NCBI GenBank assembly: GCA_963678275.1
Contig: OY782765.1
Coordinates: 682,001-746,000, forward strand
DNA from: G963677445 sp963678275
Lineage (GTDB): Bacteria; Bacteroidota; Ignavibacteria; Ignavibacteriales; Melioribacteraceae
Direction: 5' to 3'
Length of the DNA stretch: 64,000 bases
The position numbers and the translations under genes were made by a program. The notes below the pieces were generated by a model. The model searched no databases and was not told the DNA's origin. It worked only from the letters and a program-made list of their open reading frames with translations. Below are positions 39,948 to 48,956 of the stretch, piece by piece; position 1 is the stretch's first letter, and each line of letters opens with the position of its first letter.

Positions 39948-40976
39948 ATGGCAATAAGACTTTTAATTATAATATCTGTGATAACCTTTCAGGCTTTATG
40001 GGGCCAGAATGATACACTTTATGTGGCTTCATGGAATGTTGAAAATCTTTTTGATACAATAGATGATCCGGATAAAAGGGATGAGGAATACACCCCTGAA
40101 GGAAGAAGAGAATGGACGGACGCCAGGCTTGATATAAAACTTGAAAATCTCGCCTCGGTTGTTGATTTTATGAACGGGGGAAAAGGCCCCGACCTGCTCG
40201 CGGTTCAGGAAGTTGAACACAGGCATCTGCTGGCGAAGCTTGAAGGTAAACTAAAGACAACAAAAAATTACCGGATAGTTTACGCGGAATCTCCCGATAA
40301 CCGTGGAATTGATAACGCTCTTTTTTATAATACCGCGCAGTTTGACCTGATTGAATCGCAGACGATTGAAGTAATACTGCCCGATAAATATCCCACAAGG
40401 TATATTTTATATGCCAAGCTTGTTGTGAATTCTTCGGCGTTCCTGCATGTATTTGTTAATCACTGGCCTTCAAGAAGAGGTGGTCAGGAAAAATCGGAAC
40501 CTAACAGAGTTGAAGCGGCAAAAGCCCTTAAAAATTTCATCGATAAAAATATTACCCGTGGTTCAAATATAATTATCATGGGCGATTTTAATGATGAACC
40601 GGAAAACAATTCGGTCAAAGAGGTTTTATCGGCGCATGAGCCATGCTGTTCAGACAGCGCCTCACTTTCACCCGGAGAGTTATATAATGTCGCATCTAAA
40701 AGATTTAAATCGGGCGAAGGAACATACCTTTACAGAGGTGACTGGAATATGCTCGATCAGATATTAACTTCATTCGCGAGGGAAAAGAAGGGAGCTGTAA
40801 AATATGTCTGCGGTTCATTTGAGATTGTTAAACCTGAGTTTCTGATTCAGTCTTCAGGTAAATATAAAGGTTCGGCGCTGCCCACTTTCGGCGGAAGGAC
40901 ATACCTGGGCGGTTATAGCGATCATTATCCTGTCGCCGCGAAGTTTATTTATATTGAAGGCGGGGATATTGAGTAA
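39948..40976 (+). CDS. Secreted endonuclease/exonuclease/phosphatase family protein
   Basis: 342 residues with a signal peptide (MAIRLLIIISVITFQALWGQ). EEP-fold residues: ASWNVENLFDT (Asn), LLAVQEVEH (Glu), HWPSRRGGQEKSE, IIMGDFNDEP (Asp, Asn), and GGYSDHYPVAAKF (Asp-His). Such exported proteins cleave nucleic acids or phosphoesters outside the cytoplasm; the substrate is not evident. Its stop overlaps the next gene by 8 bp. Confidence 0.88.
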   Translation: MAIRLLIIISVITFQALWGQNDTLYVASWNVENLFDTIDDPDKRDEEYTPEGRREWTDARLDIKLENLASVVDFMNGGKGPDLLAVQEVEHRHLLAKLEGKLKTTKNYRIVYAESPDNRGIDNALFYNTAQFDLIESQTIEVILPDKYPTRYILYAKLVVNSSAFLHVFVNHWPSRRGGQEKSEPNRVEAAKALKNFIDKNITRGSNIIIMGDFNDEPENNSVKEVLSAHEPCCSDSASLSPGELYNVASKRFKSGEGTYLYRGDWNMLDQILTSFAREKKGAVKYVCGSFEIVKPEFLIQSSGKYKGSALPTFGGRTYLGGYSDHYPVAAKFIYIEGGDIE

Positions 40977-41667
40977 CCGGCTTTTATTATTCGGTCCGGA
41001 TGGCGATTTGGGCCGCGGAATAGAAAAAGTTGCGGCGGAAGATAAAAGGTTTGACGAAATCTTTCTTTTTTCGAGAAAAAGAGAGCAGTCGACCATAGGT
41101 AATAAAACAATCATATCAGCCGGCGATCTTTCATCGGAGGATGAGGTTGCCAGAATATTCGGGTTGTTAACACCGGATAAAAATAGCCGATATTTTATGA
41201 TTTCAACCATAGGCGGCTTTTTCGGAGGAAAGAGAGTCGGGGACACAGGAATTGACGCCGTGAGACAAATGTTTACTCTTAACACCGAAATAAATTTTTT
41301 ACTTGCCAAACATTTTTTCAGATTTATGGAAGCGGGCAACGGAGGATCGATCTGTTTTATATCCGCTTTTACATCATTTTATCCAGAAGCGGGCAAGGCG
41401 GTTTACGGAGCTTCAAAAAGCGCCCTTAATTATCTTATTGAAGTATTAGCGCTGGAAGGAAAAGAGAGAAACATAACGGTTAACGCTGTTGCTCCCTTTA
41501 TTCTTGATACGCCGGAAAACAGGGAATGGATGGAAGATGTGTCAAAATTAGTGGCTTCTGATAAGGCGGGTCGTTTTATCCTTGATATTTTTGAAAATTA
41601 TACTATCGTATCGGGTAATATTATTAAACTGCCCTGGACGGTGAATAATAATGGAAAGAAAATGTGA
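40969..41667 (+). CDS. SDR-family short-chain dehydrogenase/reductase
   Basis: About 232 residues from TTG 40969, preferred because AAGGCGGGG lies just upstream; TTG 40954 is the alternative. The nucleotide-binding LLLFGPDGDLGRGIEKVA is a variant of the GxxxGxG motif. The Ser is in ICFISAFTSF and the catalytic YGASKSAL (Y-x3-K) is intact; LNTEINFLLAKHFF and NAVAPFILDTPENR are typical. Substrate unknown. Overlaps the EEP gene, so translationally coupled. Confidence 0.85.
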   Translation: MSNRLLLFGPDGDLGRGIEKVAAEDKRFDEIFLFSRKREQSTIGNKTIISAGDLSSEDEVARIFGLLTPDKNSRYFMISTIGGFFGGKRVGDTGIDAVRQMFTLNTEINFLLAKHFFRFMEAGNGGSICFISAFTSFYPEAGKAVYGASKSALNYLIEVLALEGKERNITVNAVAPFILDTPENREWMEDVSKLVASDKAGRFILDIFENYTIVSGNIIKLPWTVNNNGKKM

Positions 41668-41682
41668 ATTCGAAATAATTTA

Positions 41683-41711
41683 TTGACTTTTTTCCATGAA
41701 ATCCTTAATGT
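41683..41711 (+). promoter_or_regulatory. Possible exbB promoter
   Basis: TTGACT at 41683-41688 and TAATGT at 41706-41711, spacer 17 bp, 74 bp before the exbB start. Moderate match only. Confidence 0.4.
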
Positions 41712-41784
41712 TGAGTTTAATATTCACAATTACTTAACGAACAAAAAAGACAACTAATAAATAATATTTTGGAGGTTATCTCTT

Positions 41785-42480
41785 ATGCAGTTTACAGAAG
41801 TATTGGGGTTTGCATCCTATTATTTGGTACAGGCTGAACAGGTGATTGAAGAGACTGGTACTTTAACATACCTTCAGGAGAAATTCGAACAGGGTGGCGG
41901 TTTCATGTGGCCAATCCTCGTTTGCCTTGTATTAGGAATAGCATTTTCTCTTGAAAGATTCTGGACCCTTACACGCGCCAGTATGAACACCAAAAAATTC
42001 ATCGTTCAGGTTAAAGATGCCTTAAAGAAAGGCGGACCCGAAGCAGCAATGAAAATCTGTGAAAACACCAGAGGTTCAATTGCTTCAGTATTCCACGCTG
42101 GACTCTTAAGAGCCAACGAAGGTGTTGAAGCTGCTGAAAAAGCTATCATGGCTTACGGAGCAATCGAGATGGGATTCCTTGAAAGAGGTCTGATCTGGAT
42201 TTCTACTTTTATTACAATCGCCCCGATGCTTGGTTTTACAGGTACTGTAAGTGGTATGATTACAGCCTTCGACGCTATCGCCGAAGCAGCTCAGATCTCT
42301 CCCGGTATCGTTGCCGGCGGTATTTCTGAGGCGCTCCTCACCACTCTTTTCGGTCTGGTTGCCGCTATTATCCTGCAGTTCTTCTATAATTACTTTGTTG
42401 CAAGGATCGACAAACTTGTTGCCGATATGGAAGAAAGTTCAATTGAACTTATCGACGCGCTTTACGAAATGAAAAAATAA
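41785..42480 (+). CDS. exbB: MotA/TolQ/ExbB proton channel protein
   Basis: 231 residues, start after TTGGAGG. Three membrane segments: about 40-57 (WPILVCLVLGIAFSLERFW), 132-155 (ISTFITIAPMLGFTGTVSGM) and 175-200 (ALLTTLFGLVAAIILQFFYN). The APMLGFTGTVSGMI and LTTLFGLVAAI stretches are the TolQ/ExbB signatures. With the two ExbD-like proteins it forms a proton-driven motor that energises outer-membrane transport through a TonB-type partner, which is not in the window. Confidence 0.93.
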   Translation: MQFTEVLGFASYYLVQAEQVIEETGTLTYLQEKFEQGGGFMWPILVCLVLGIAFSLERFWTLTRASMNTKKFIVQVKDALKKGGPEAAMKICENTRGSIASVFHAGLLRANEGVEAAEKAIMAYGAIEMGFLERGLIWISTFITIAPMLGFTGTVSGMITAFDAIAEAAQISPGIVAGGISEALLTTLFGLVAAIILQFFYNYFVARIDKLVADMEESSIELIDALYEMKK

Positions 42481-42511
42481 GACAAGTTTATAATAATCGA
42501 GATATTTCAAC

Positions 42512-43045
42512 ATGGTACTTTTAAAAAAGTCAAAACTAGGCGGAGCCGAGATACCAACTTCTTCTATGGCTGATATCGCTTTCCTTCTTCTCCTTTTCTT
42601 TCTCGTTGCGACTGTAATTGACGTTGATACAGGTATTGGACTTACATTGCCTGAATGGAATGATAACCCGGTTGAAGCTGAATTATCGAAAGATAGATTG
42701 GCAGCAATACTTATCAACGAAAATGGTGATGTTCTCTTAAATAAAGAGGTAATCGCTATTCCGCAGATCAGGGAAAATCTTGTTGAGAGGATCAGGGGAA
42801 AAATTAATCTGCCCAAGAATAAAAAACTGGTTGTTTCGGTAAAAACTGACCGGAAAACAAACTACAATCTGTTTATCCAGGCTCTCGATCAGGTTAAAGC
42901 GGCTTATTTCCAGGTGCGCGAGGAATATGCTATGGGCACATACGGAAAAAAAGTAATGGACTTGTACGAACCTGAAGATAAAGATATGAAAGAGAAAATA
43001 CCTCTGATTATTTCAATCGCAGAACCAGAAGATGTTAAAAAGTAG
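42512..43045 (+). CDS. exbD: ExbD/TolR biopolymer transport protein 1
   Basis: 177 residues. A short basic N-terminus, then SSMADIAFLLLLFFLVATVI with the proton-carrying Asp in the membrane segment (MADIAF), and a periplasmic domain (NKEVIAIPQIRENLVERIRG, KTDRKTNYNLFIQALDQVKA). Slightly longer than usual because of a C-terminal tail (KDMKEKIPLIISIAEPEDVK). 31 bp after exbB. Confidence 0.9.
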   Translation: MVLLKKSKLGGAEIPTSSMADIAFLLLLFFLVATVIDVDTGIGLTLPEWNDNPVEAELSKDRLAAILINENGDVLLNKEVIAIPQIRENLVERIRGKINLPKNKKLVVSVKTDRKTNYNLFIQALDQVKAAYFQVREEYAMGTYGKKVMDLYEPEDKDMKEKIPLIISIAEPEDVKK

Positions 43046-43057
43046 GAGATTACCCAT

Positions 43058-43474
43058 ATGAAGTTCGCAAAAAAACGCGCCTCTACCAAGCAGGAAATCC
43101 CTACGGCGTCAATGCCTGATATCGTTTTCATGCTGCTTTTGTTCTTCATGGTCAGCACTACCCTCAGGGAAGTTGATGTGCTGGTGCAGTATAAACTCCC
43201 TGAAGCTGAAGCTATTGAAAAAATAGAGAATAAACGTCTGATATCCTATGTCTGGGTCGGACATGATGAAAGAATACAGCTTAACGATAATATTGTTACG
43301 CTGGCTGAAATACAAAATCTTATGTATGAAAAACGTGTATCACTTCCGAATGTTATCGTTTCGCTCAGAGTTGATAAAGGTTCGGATATGGGTATTGTGA
43401 CTGATATTCAGCAGGAATTAAGAAAAGCTGATACCCGAAGGATTAATTACTCAGCGCGTCTTAAAGTTGAGTAA
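43058..43474 (+). CDS. exbD: ExbD/TolR biopolymer transport protein 2
   Basis: 138 residues, a paralogue of the preceding gene. TASMPDIVFMLLLFFMVSTT has the intramembrane Asp (MPDIVF); the periplasmic part (DNIVTLAEIQNLMYEKRVSL, IVSLRVDKGSDMGIVTDIQQ) is the standard ExbD fold. One ExbB followed by two different ExbDs is common in Bacteroidota-related bacteria and suggests a hetero-ExbD motor. A terminator follows. Confidence 0.9.
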   Translation: MKFAKKRASTKQEIPTASMPDIVFMLLLFFMVSTTLREVDVLVQYKLPEAEAIEKIENKRLISYVWVGHDERIQLNDNIVTLAEIQNLMYEKRVSLPNVIVSLRVDKGSDMGIVTDIQQELRKADTRRINYSARLKVE

Positions 43475-43499
43475 TTCCTGATAAATTTCTATTAACTGG

Positions 43500-43534
43500 G
43501 GCAGGTTATGTTTTTAATGACCTGCCTTTTTTTT
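43500..43534 (+). terminator. Terminator after the exbBD operon
   Basis: GGCAGGT / ACCTGCC stem with a 13-base loop (43500-43526), followed by TTTTTTTT. Confidence 0.85.
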
Positions 43535-43544
43535 GAGGTGTATG

Positions 43545-43991
43545 ATGAATCTCAGAGATAAGATTAATAATGATCTTAAAGAGGCGATGAAAGCGAAAGA
43601 CAGCATAAGGAGGGAGACACTAAGATCGATCAGATCATTGATTATTGAATTTGATAAAAGCGGAAGCAACCCCGAGCTTACCCCCGAAGTTGAGATATCT
43701 ATTCTCACATCTGCGGCCAAAAAGAGAAAAGAAGCCGCCGAGCAATATGAAAAAGCGGGAAGGATGGAGCTTGCCGAAAAAGAGAGTAAAGAACTTGAAA
43801 TTATACAGTCTTATCTGCCGGAACAGCTTACAGGTGATAAACTGATGCAGGAAATAAAAAGACTGGCTGAAGAATGCGGAGCCAAAAGCAAAGCTGATTT
43901 CAGAATTCTGATGCCGCTGGCCGCGAAAACACTGAAGGGGAAAGCCGACGGAAAAGAGATAAAGGAAAAAGTTGAAGAATATTTGAGTTAA
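43545..43991 (+). CDS. yqeY: GatB/YqeY domain protein
   Basis: 148 residues from ATG 43545, six bases after GAGG (ATG 43542 is possible). Pattern of YqeY: LRDKINNDLKEAMKAKDSIR, RRETLRSIRSLI, KKRKEAAEQYEKAGRMELAE, KESKELEIIQSYLPEQL and a C-terminal GKADGKEIKEKVEEYL. This domain is homologous to the tRNA-binding tail of GatB; the free form has no settled function and is often near rpsU or cvpA, as here. Confidence 0.9.
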   Translation: MNLRDKINNDLKEAMKAKDSIRRETLRSIRSLIIEFDKSGSNPELTPEVEISILTSAAKKRKEAAEQYEKAGRMELAEKESKELEIIQSYLPEQLTGDKLMQEIKRLAEECGAKSKADFRILMPLAAKTLKGKADGKEIKEKVEEYLS

Positions 43992-43994
43992 TTC

Positions 43995-44525
43995 TTGAAT
44001 TACATCGACTATATTATTTTCGCGTTTCTGGCCCTTGCCTTTATTCTTGGTTATAAGGATGGCTTTGTACGTAAAATTATCGGCCTGGTCGGACTGATAG
44101 CCGCGATAGTGCTCTCAATCCATTATTCCGAAACTGCCGGAGCATTTCTGCTGCCGGTTTTCGGTGAAGTTTATCTTTCCGAAATTATTGGCGGAATTCT
44201 TATTTTTGGCGTCATAATTTTAGTTACTTCCATTCTGAAAAGAGTTATCCACCCTCTCGACAGGGTTAACAAATTTGTGAATCAAATACTTGGCGGATTT
44301 ACCGGCTCAATTCAGATGCTATTTTTTATCAGCGGTTTTTTACTTTTCCTGAATATTTTCGATCTTCCTAAAAATGAAGACCGCGACGCGTCGCTTATTT
44401 ACCGGAGTATGTATAACATCATCCCATCATCAATAGACCTTTTATTCGGCGATAAGTCAATTGCCAGAGAGGGGATTAAAAAATTTATAGAGCAAAAAGA
44501 TAAAGCCCCTGAACTTGATAAATGA
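43995..44525 (+). CDS. cvpA: CvpA family membrane protein
   Basis: 176 residues, TTG start at 43995, supported by the conserved N-terminus NYIDYIIFAFLALAFILGYK and DGFVRKIIGLVGLIAAIVLS. Four membrane segments (about 5-22, 28-46, 62-82, 100-122). CvpA proteins affect envelope integrity and bacteriocin production. Three bp after yqeY and 9 bp before mutS2; cvpA-mutS2 is a widespread pair. Confidence 0.88.
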   Translation: MNYIDYIIFAFLALAFILGYKDGFVRKIIGLVGLIAAIVLSIHYSETAGAFLLPVFGEVYLSEIIGGILIFGVIILVTSILKRVIHPLDRVNKFVNQILGGFTGSIQMLFFISGFLLFLNIFDLPKNEDRDASLIYRSMYNIIPSSIDLLFGDKSIAREGIKKFIEQKDKAPELDK

Positions 44526-44534
44526 CAGGATTTT

Positions 44535-46886
44535 ATGATTACTGAAAAAACACTCAATAAACTTGAATTTGTAAAAGTTCTTAGTTTTATCGCGAAGTAT
44601 GTATATACTGAAAACGGCAAAAAAATCGTAAGTGAAACCCGCCCGATGAATTCGGCTGAGGAGATAATACTTGAGGGGGAGCTCGTTAGTGAAGCAAAAG
44701 AATTCCTTATTGAGCTGGATGTTCCCCCTATAAATTATCTTCCCTTTCTTGACGAGGTGTTATCCAGAAGCAGAATTAAAGGAGCTGTCCTTACCGCGAA
44801 ACAAATACGTGATATCGCGGACCTTGCCGGAATGTCGCGCGCGCTCTTTCAATATTTGAAAAACAGGGGGGAGGATTCAAAACTTCCGGGGATTTTTGAA
44901 AATGAGCTTTTTGTTGATAAAGTTTTTGAACATCATATCAGGCAGATATTTGATGAATCGGGTGATATTGCCGACAACGCCAGCGCGAAGCTTAAATCTA
45001 TCAGGAAAGAGATCAGGGATAAAAACGAAAATCTCAGGAAATCGGTAAACAGGATACTTAAAAAATTCAGTGAGGAATTCCTTGTTCAGGAGGAGTATGT
45101 TACCCAGAGGGATGGACGAATTGTTCTGCCGGTTAAAGCGGAACATAAAAGGCATGTAAGAGGTTTTATTCATTCCGAATCGGCTACCGGTCAGACAGTT
45201 TACATTGAGCCTGAAGAAACTCTGGAACTCAATAATGAGATACTTACTCTCACTTTTGCTGAAAAAAGGGAGATTGAAAGAATTCTCCGGAAAATAACCG
45301 AAATGATCGGGGAAAAGAGTGAGCTTCTCAAAATTTCTCTCAATGCTGTAAGCAGACTCGACGCCATTTTTGCCAAGGCCCGTTATTCCACAGAGATTAT
45401 CGGGAGTTTCCCGGAGATTGACAATAATAAAACTTTCAGAATTATTAAAGGCAGACATCCCATATTGCTGAAAAAGCTTGGCAGGGAAAACACCGTCCCG
45501 CTTGATCTTGAAATTGGTGATAATAATGTAGTGCTGATTACCGGTCCTAATGCGGGGGGTAAAACGGTTGTTCTGAAGAATACGGGATTACTTACAGCCC
45601 TGGTAATGAGCGGCATTCATATTCCGGCCGATCCCGATTCCAATTTTCACTTTATATCCGCCGTTCTTCTTGATATTGGGGATGAACAGTCGATAGAAGA
45701 AGATTTGAGCACGTTCAGCTCGCACCTGACAAATATAAGGGAAATACTCAAATCGGCGGATAATGAATCACTTGTATTGCTGGATGAAATAGGCACCGGT
45801 ACCGATCCGGCCGAAGGAGCCGCTTTGGGTATAACCACTCTTCAGGAACTTAAAAAATCGGGCGCCCGGGTTCTCGCCACCACTCATCACGGCAGTCTGA
45901 AAATAATGGCAAATGAACTCGAAGGATTTGAAAACGCCTCAATGGAATTTGACTCTGGTGAATTAAGGCCCACATACCTCTTCCGCCAGGGAGTTCCCGG
46001 CTCAAGTTACGCCTTTGAAGTAGCCGCGCGAATAGGACTTCCGGATGAATTTCTTAAATCCGCGAGAAAATATCTCGATTCAGATAAGTTTAAGGTGGAG
46101 AAATTCCTTATTGAGCTCGAAGAAAAATCGAGAAAATACCAGGCTGAACTTAATACCCTTGAGAAGGAAAATATCCGGCTGAAAGGCCTCGCGAATCTTT
46201 ACCAGAAAAAGGTGGAGAAACTTCAGAGTGAGGAAAAGGAGATTATCCGGAAAGCAAAAGAAGAAGCGCGCCAATATGTAAGCGACGTCAACAAAAGGGT
46301 TGAAAAGGCAATAAGAGAAATCAGGGAATCGGCAGCAGACAAAAAAGTTGTCAGGGAGAAAAGAAATGAGATCAGTGAGATAGTTAAAAAGAATGTCGTT
46401 GTCGAAGAAGATAAAGTAATCGAGAAACCCTCAAGGGGATATTATGAAAAGGGTGATTATGTTCAGATAAAAGAAACAGGCACAAAAGGAGAGATAATTG
46501 ATATTTCTTCCAATAAAAAAGATGCTCTTCTTCTTGTTGGTTCACTCAGGATGAAAGTAAAAACAATAAATCTTATTCCCTCTAAGAAAAAAGATACCGA
46601 TAAAATATCTTCCCCCAGAAATTATAATCTTTCGCCTCATATATCAGGCACCCGGCTTGATATAAGAGGATGGAAACCTGAAGAGGCGGAATTTGAAGTG
46701 ATCCGGTTTCTTGACGAATCATGGGCTTTAAGTCTGCAGAGAGTCGAGATTCTTCATGGAAAGGGAACAGGAGCGCTCAAAAAAAGTGTTCATGATATAT
46801 TAAAAAAGCATGAAAATGTCTCTGACTATTATTTTGAAAATATTGAATTTGGCGGAGAAGGAATAACTATAGTTGAATTCAGGTAA
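44535..46886 (+). CDS. mutS2: MutS2 endonuclease/ribosome-rescue ATPase
   Basis: 783 residues. N-terminal core/clamp helices (KTLNKLEFVKVLSFIAKYV, IFDESGDIADNASAKLKSIR, YVTQRDGRIVLPVKAEHK, HSESATGQTVYIEP), the ATPase with Walker A GPNAGGKTVVLKN at 337, LLDEIGTGTDPAEG and ATTHHGSLK, a long coiled coil (about 530-600), and a C-terminal Smr domain with LDIRGW and LHGKGTGALK. The Smr motif 'HGxGxG' of nucleases is present. In other bacteria it suppresses recombination or splits collided ribosomes. Normal length. Confidence 0.96.
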   Translation: MITEKTLNKLEFVKVLSFIAKYVYTENGKKIVSETRPMNSAEEIILEGELVSEAKEFLIELDVPPINYLPFLDEVLSRSRIKGAVLTAKQIRDIADLAGMSRALFQYLKNRGEDSKLPGIFENELFVDKVFEHHIRQIFDESGDIADNASAKLKSIRKEIRDKNENLRKSVNRILKKFSEEFLVQEEYVTQRDGRIVLPVKAEHKRHVRGFIHSESATGQTVYIEPEETLELNNEILTLTFAEKREIERILRKITEMIGEKSELLKISLNAVSRLDAIFAKARYSTEIIGSFPEIDNNKTFRIIKGRHPILLKKLGRENTVPLDLEIGDNNVVLITGPNAGGKTVVLKNTGLLTALVMSGIHIPADPDSNFHFISAVLLDIGDEQSIEEDLSTFSSHLTNIREILKSADNESLVLLDEIGTGTDPAEGAALGITTLQELKKSGARVLATTHHGSLKIMANELEGFENASMEFDSGELRPTYLFRQGVPGSSYAFEVAARIGLPDEFLKSARKYLDSDKFKVEKFLIELEEKSRKYQAELNTLEKENIRLKGLANLYQKKVEKLQSEEKEIIRKAKEEARQYVSDVNKRVEKAIREIRESAADKKVVREKRNEISEIVKKNVVVEEDKVIEKPSRGYYEKGDYVQIKETGTKGEIIDISSNKKDALLLVGSLRMKVKTINLIPSKKKDTDKISSPRNYNLSPHISGTRLDIRGWKPEEAEFEVIRFLDESWALSLQRVEILHGKGTGALKKSVHDILKKHENVSDYYFENIEFGGEGITIVEFR

Positions 46887-46889
46887 ACT

Positions 46890-48383
46890 ATGATAAAAAA
46901 AATACTTATAGCAAATCGTGGAGAAATCGCGGTAAGGATCATTAAAGCCTGCCGCGAAATGAATATTACCTCGGTTGCCGTTTATTCCTCGGAAGATAAA
47001 AACGCTCTTCACGTAAGAATAGCCGATCAGGCATGCTATATTGGTCCGGGGCCGGCTTCAGAATCATATCTGAATGTTGATAAAATTGTGGAAACAGCAA
47101 TCGCGACAAAAGCTGACGCGGTTCACCCCGGTTACGGATTTCTTTCCGAAAACTCCGCGTTTATTGAGCGGCTTGAAAAAGAAAATATCACTTTTATCGG
47201 ACCTTCTTCAAAATCTGTATTTATGATGGGAAGCAAAACAGAAGCGCGCACTCTGATGAAATCTTTTGATGTCCCGATTGTCCCGGGAACAACCGAACCG
47301 ATCGGAGATCCGGAAGAGGCAAAGAAAATAGCTTCTGAAATTGGTTATCCTGTTATGCTGAAAGCTTCTGCCGGCGGCGGCGGCAAAGGTATGAGGATGG
47401 TTGAGAGGGAAGATGAGCTGGAACACGCATTCAAACTCGCGTCCAGTGAAGCGGGAAAATATTTCGGGGACGCGAGTGTCTATATCGAAAAATTTATAGA
47501 ACAGCCAAAACATATTGAAGTGCAGATACTTGGCGATAAATTCGGCAACTATATACATCTATTTGAAAGAGAATGTTCTATCCAGAGAAGACATCAGAAA
47601 ATAATTGAGGAAGCCCCCTCCGCTTCTGTCGATCCTCAGACCAGGGAGAAGATTTGCGAAGCGGCTATTAATGCGGCAAGAGCCTGTGATTATTATAATG
47701 CCGGCACAATTGAATTCCTTATGGATAAGAACAAAAACTTCTATTTCCTTGAGATGAACACCAGGTTACAGGTAGAGCATCCTGTTACCGAGATGATAAC
47801 CGGGATTGATCTTGTAAAACAGCAGATAAAAATTGCCGATGGAGGCAGGCTGGAAATTTCTCAAAGTGAGCTTTCCATAAAAGGACATGCTCTGGAAGTA
47901 AGGGTATACGCGGAAGATGCCGAAAATAACTTCGCCCCTTCAACCGGTAAGATCATTCATCACCGTCTGCCCTCAGGACCCGGAATCAGGGTTGACCGGG
48001 GCATAGAGTTGCTGACAAATGTATCTGTTTTTTATGATCCTCTGCTTAGTAAAATAATAACCTGGGGATCGGACAGGGAAGAGGCGGTCGCGAGAATGTT
48101 AAGAGCCATTGGTGAATACCAGATAGCCGGTGTTAAAACAAATATGGAACTATGCCGCTGGATACTCAACAGGAAGTCATTCCTTGACGCTTCATTTAAT
48201 ATCAATTTTATAAATGAAGAATTGAATCCCCTGCTTCCCTCGGATTGGAAAAGTGATAACCCCGATCATGCGGGATATGAAAAAGCCGCCGCTATCCTCG
48301 GCGCGCTGCTTAAAGAGCGTGAAAAAAAACTGAGCGCCAGAAAAAACGAATGTCAGCCTGATAACAGATGGAATGAGGAATAA
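46890..48383 (+). CDS. accC: Biotin carboxylase (acyl-CoA carboxylase subunit)
   Basis: 497 residues. N-terminal IKKILIANRGEIAVRIIKAC, VHPGYGFLSENSAF, ATP-grasp glycine loop SAGGGGKGMRMV (about 164), FERECSIQRRHQKIIEEAPS and FLEMNTRLQVEHPVTE are all conserved. It carboxylates biotin on a carrier protein using ATP and bicarbonate. A carrier gene follows at once, but no carboxyltransferase is nearby, so the substrate (acetyl-, propionyl-CoA or pyruvate) cannot be told. About 40 residues longer than E. coli AccC, as in acyl-CoA carboxylases of catabolic or pyruvate type. Confidence 0.93.
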   Translation: MIKKILIANRGEIAVRIIKACREMNITSVAVYSSEDKNALHVRIADQACYIGPGPASESYLNVDKIVETAIATKADAVHPGYGFLSENSAFIERLEKENITFIGPSSKSVFMMGSKTEARTLMKSFDVPIVPGTTEPIGDPEEAKKIASEIGYPVMLKASAGGGGKGMRMVEREDELEHAFKLASSEAGKYFGDASVYIEKFIEQPKHIEVQILGDKFGNYIHLFERECSIQRRHQKIIEEAPSASVDPQTREKICEAAINAARACDYYNAGTIEFLMDKNKNFYFLEMNTRLQVEHPVTEMITGIDLVKQQIKIADGGRLEISQSELSIKGHALEVRVYAEDAENNFAPSTGKIIHHRLPSGPGIRVDRGIELLTNVSVFYDPLLSKIITWGSDREEAVARMLRAIGEYQIAGVKTNMELCRWILNRKSFLDASFNINFINEELNPLLPSDWKSDNPDHAGYEKAAAILGALLKEREKKLSARKNECQPDNRWNEE

Positions 48384-48384
48384 T

Positions 48385-48885
48385 ATGAATGAATATATTA
48401 TTACAATCGGTGATAATAAACATCAGGTTTTTGTTGAGAATCCGGGAAAAGTAATTATAGATGGAGAAGCTTTCGAAATTGAGATTGAAAAAGTAAATCC
48501 CAATCTTTATCTGCTCAGGATTGGCAGCAGCGTTTTTGATATTACCACTCAGCGAAGAAACAATGAAGAATATGATTTTTTAATTGATGGCTGCTTTTTC
48601 AGAACTGGTGTGCGGACCAAACTAAGAGAAAAAGCGCACGAATTTCTTGAGAGAAAAGAAAAATTATCTCACAGCGATTCTATTAAAGCCCCTATGCCGG
48701 GCATGGTGCTTAATATTCATAAAAAGAAAGGAGATCAGATCAATATAGGGGAACCGGTAATTATCCTCGAAGCGATGAAGATGGAAAACGAGATCAGATC
48801 ACCGGCCACAGGCGTCATCAAAGAACTTTATGTCGTCTCGGGCGACAGTGTCGAGAAAGATACAATTCTGCTTACTATCGAATAG
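48385..48885 (+). CDS. Biotin carboxyl carrier protein
   Basis: 166 residues from ATG 48385, behind GAGGAA within the end of accC. The N-terminal half is a beta-rich domain (FEIEIEKVNPNLYLLRIGSS, FDITTQRRNNEEYDFLIDGC) of the sort that packs against carboxylase subunits in acyl-CoA carboxylases; the C-terminal biotinyl domain has IKAPMPGMVLNIHKKKGDQI and EAMKMENEIRSPATG with the biotinylated Lys. Partner of the preceding biotin carboxylase. Confidence 0.93.
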   Translation: MNEYIITIGDNKHQVFVENPGKVIIDGEAFEIEIEKVNPNLYLLRIGSSVFDITTQRRNNEEYDFLIDGCFFRTGVRTKLREKAHEFLERKEKLSHSDSIKAPMPGMVLNIHKKKGDQINIGEPVIILEAMKMENEIRSPATGVIKELYVVSGDSVEKDTILLTIE

Positions 48886-48956
48886 TTGAATATTTGATTT
48901 TAGACTTACTAAATAGTTATATTTTAATTTTCCATTAATCCATATATGGAGGTAAC

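Noticed and set aside
41785..43474. Gliding (GldL/GldM) motor genes
   Set aside because: Sequences match ExbB and ExbD with the intramembrane Asp (MADIAF, MPDIVF) and have ExbD size; GldM is far larger.
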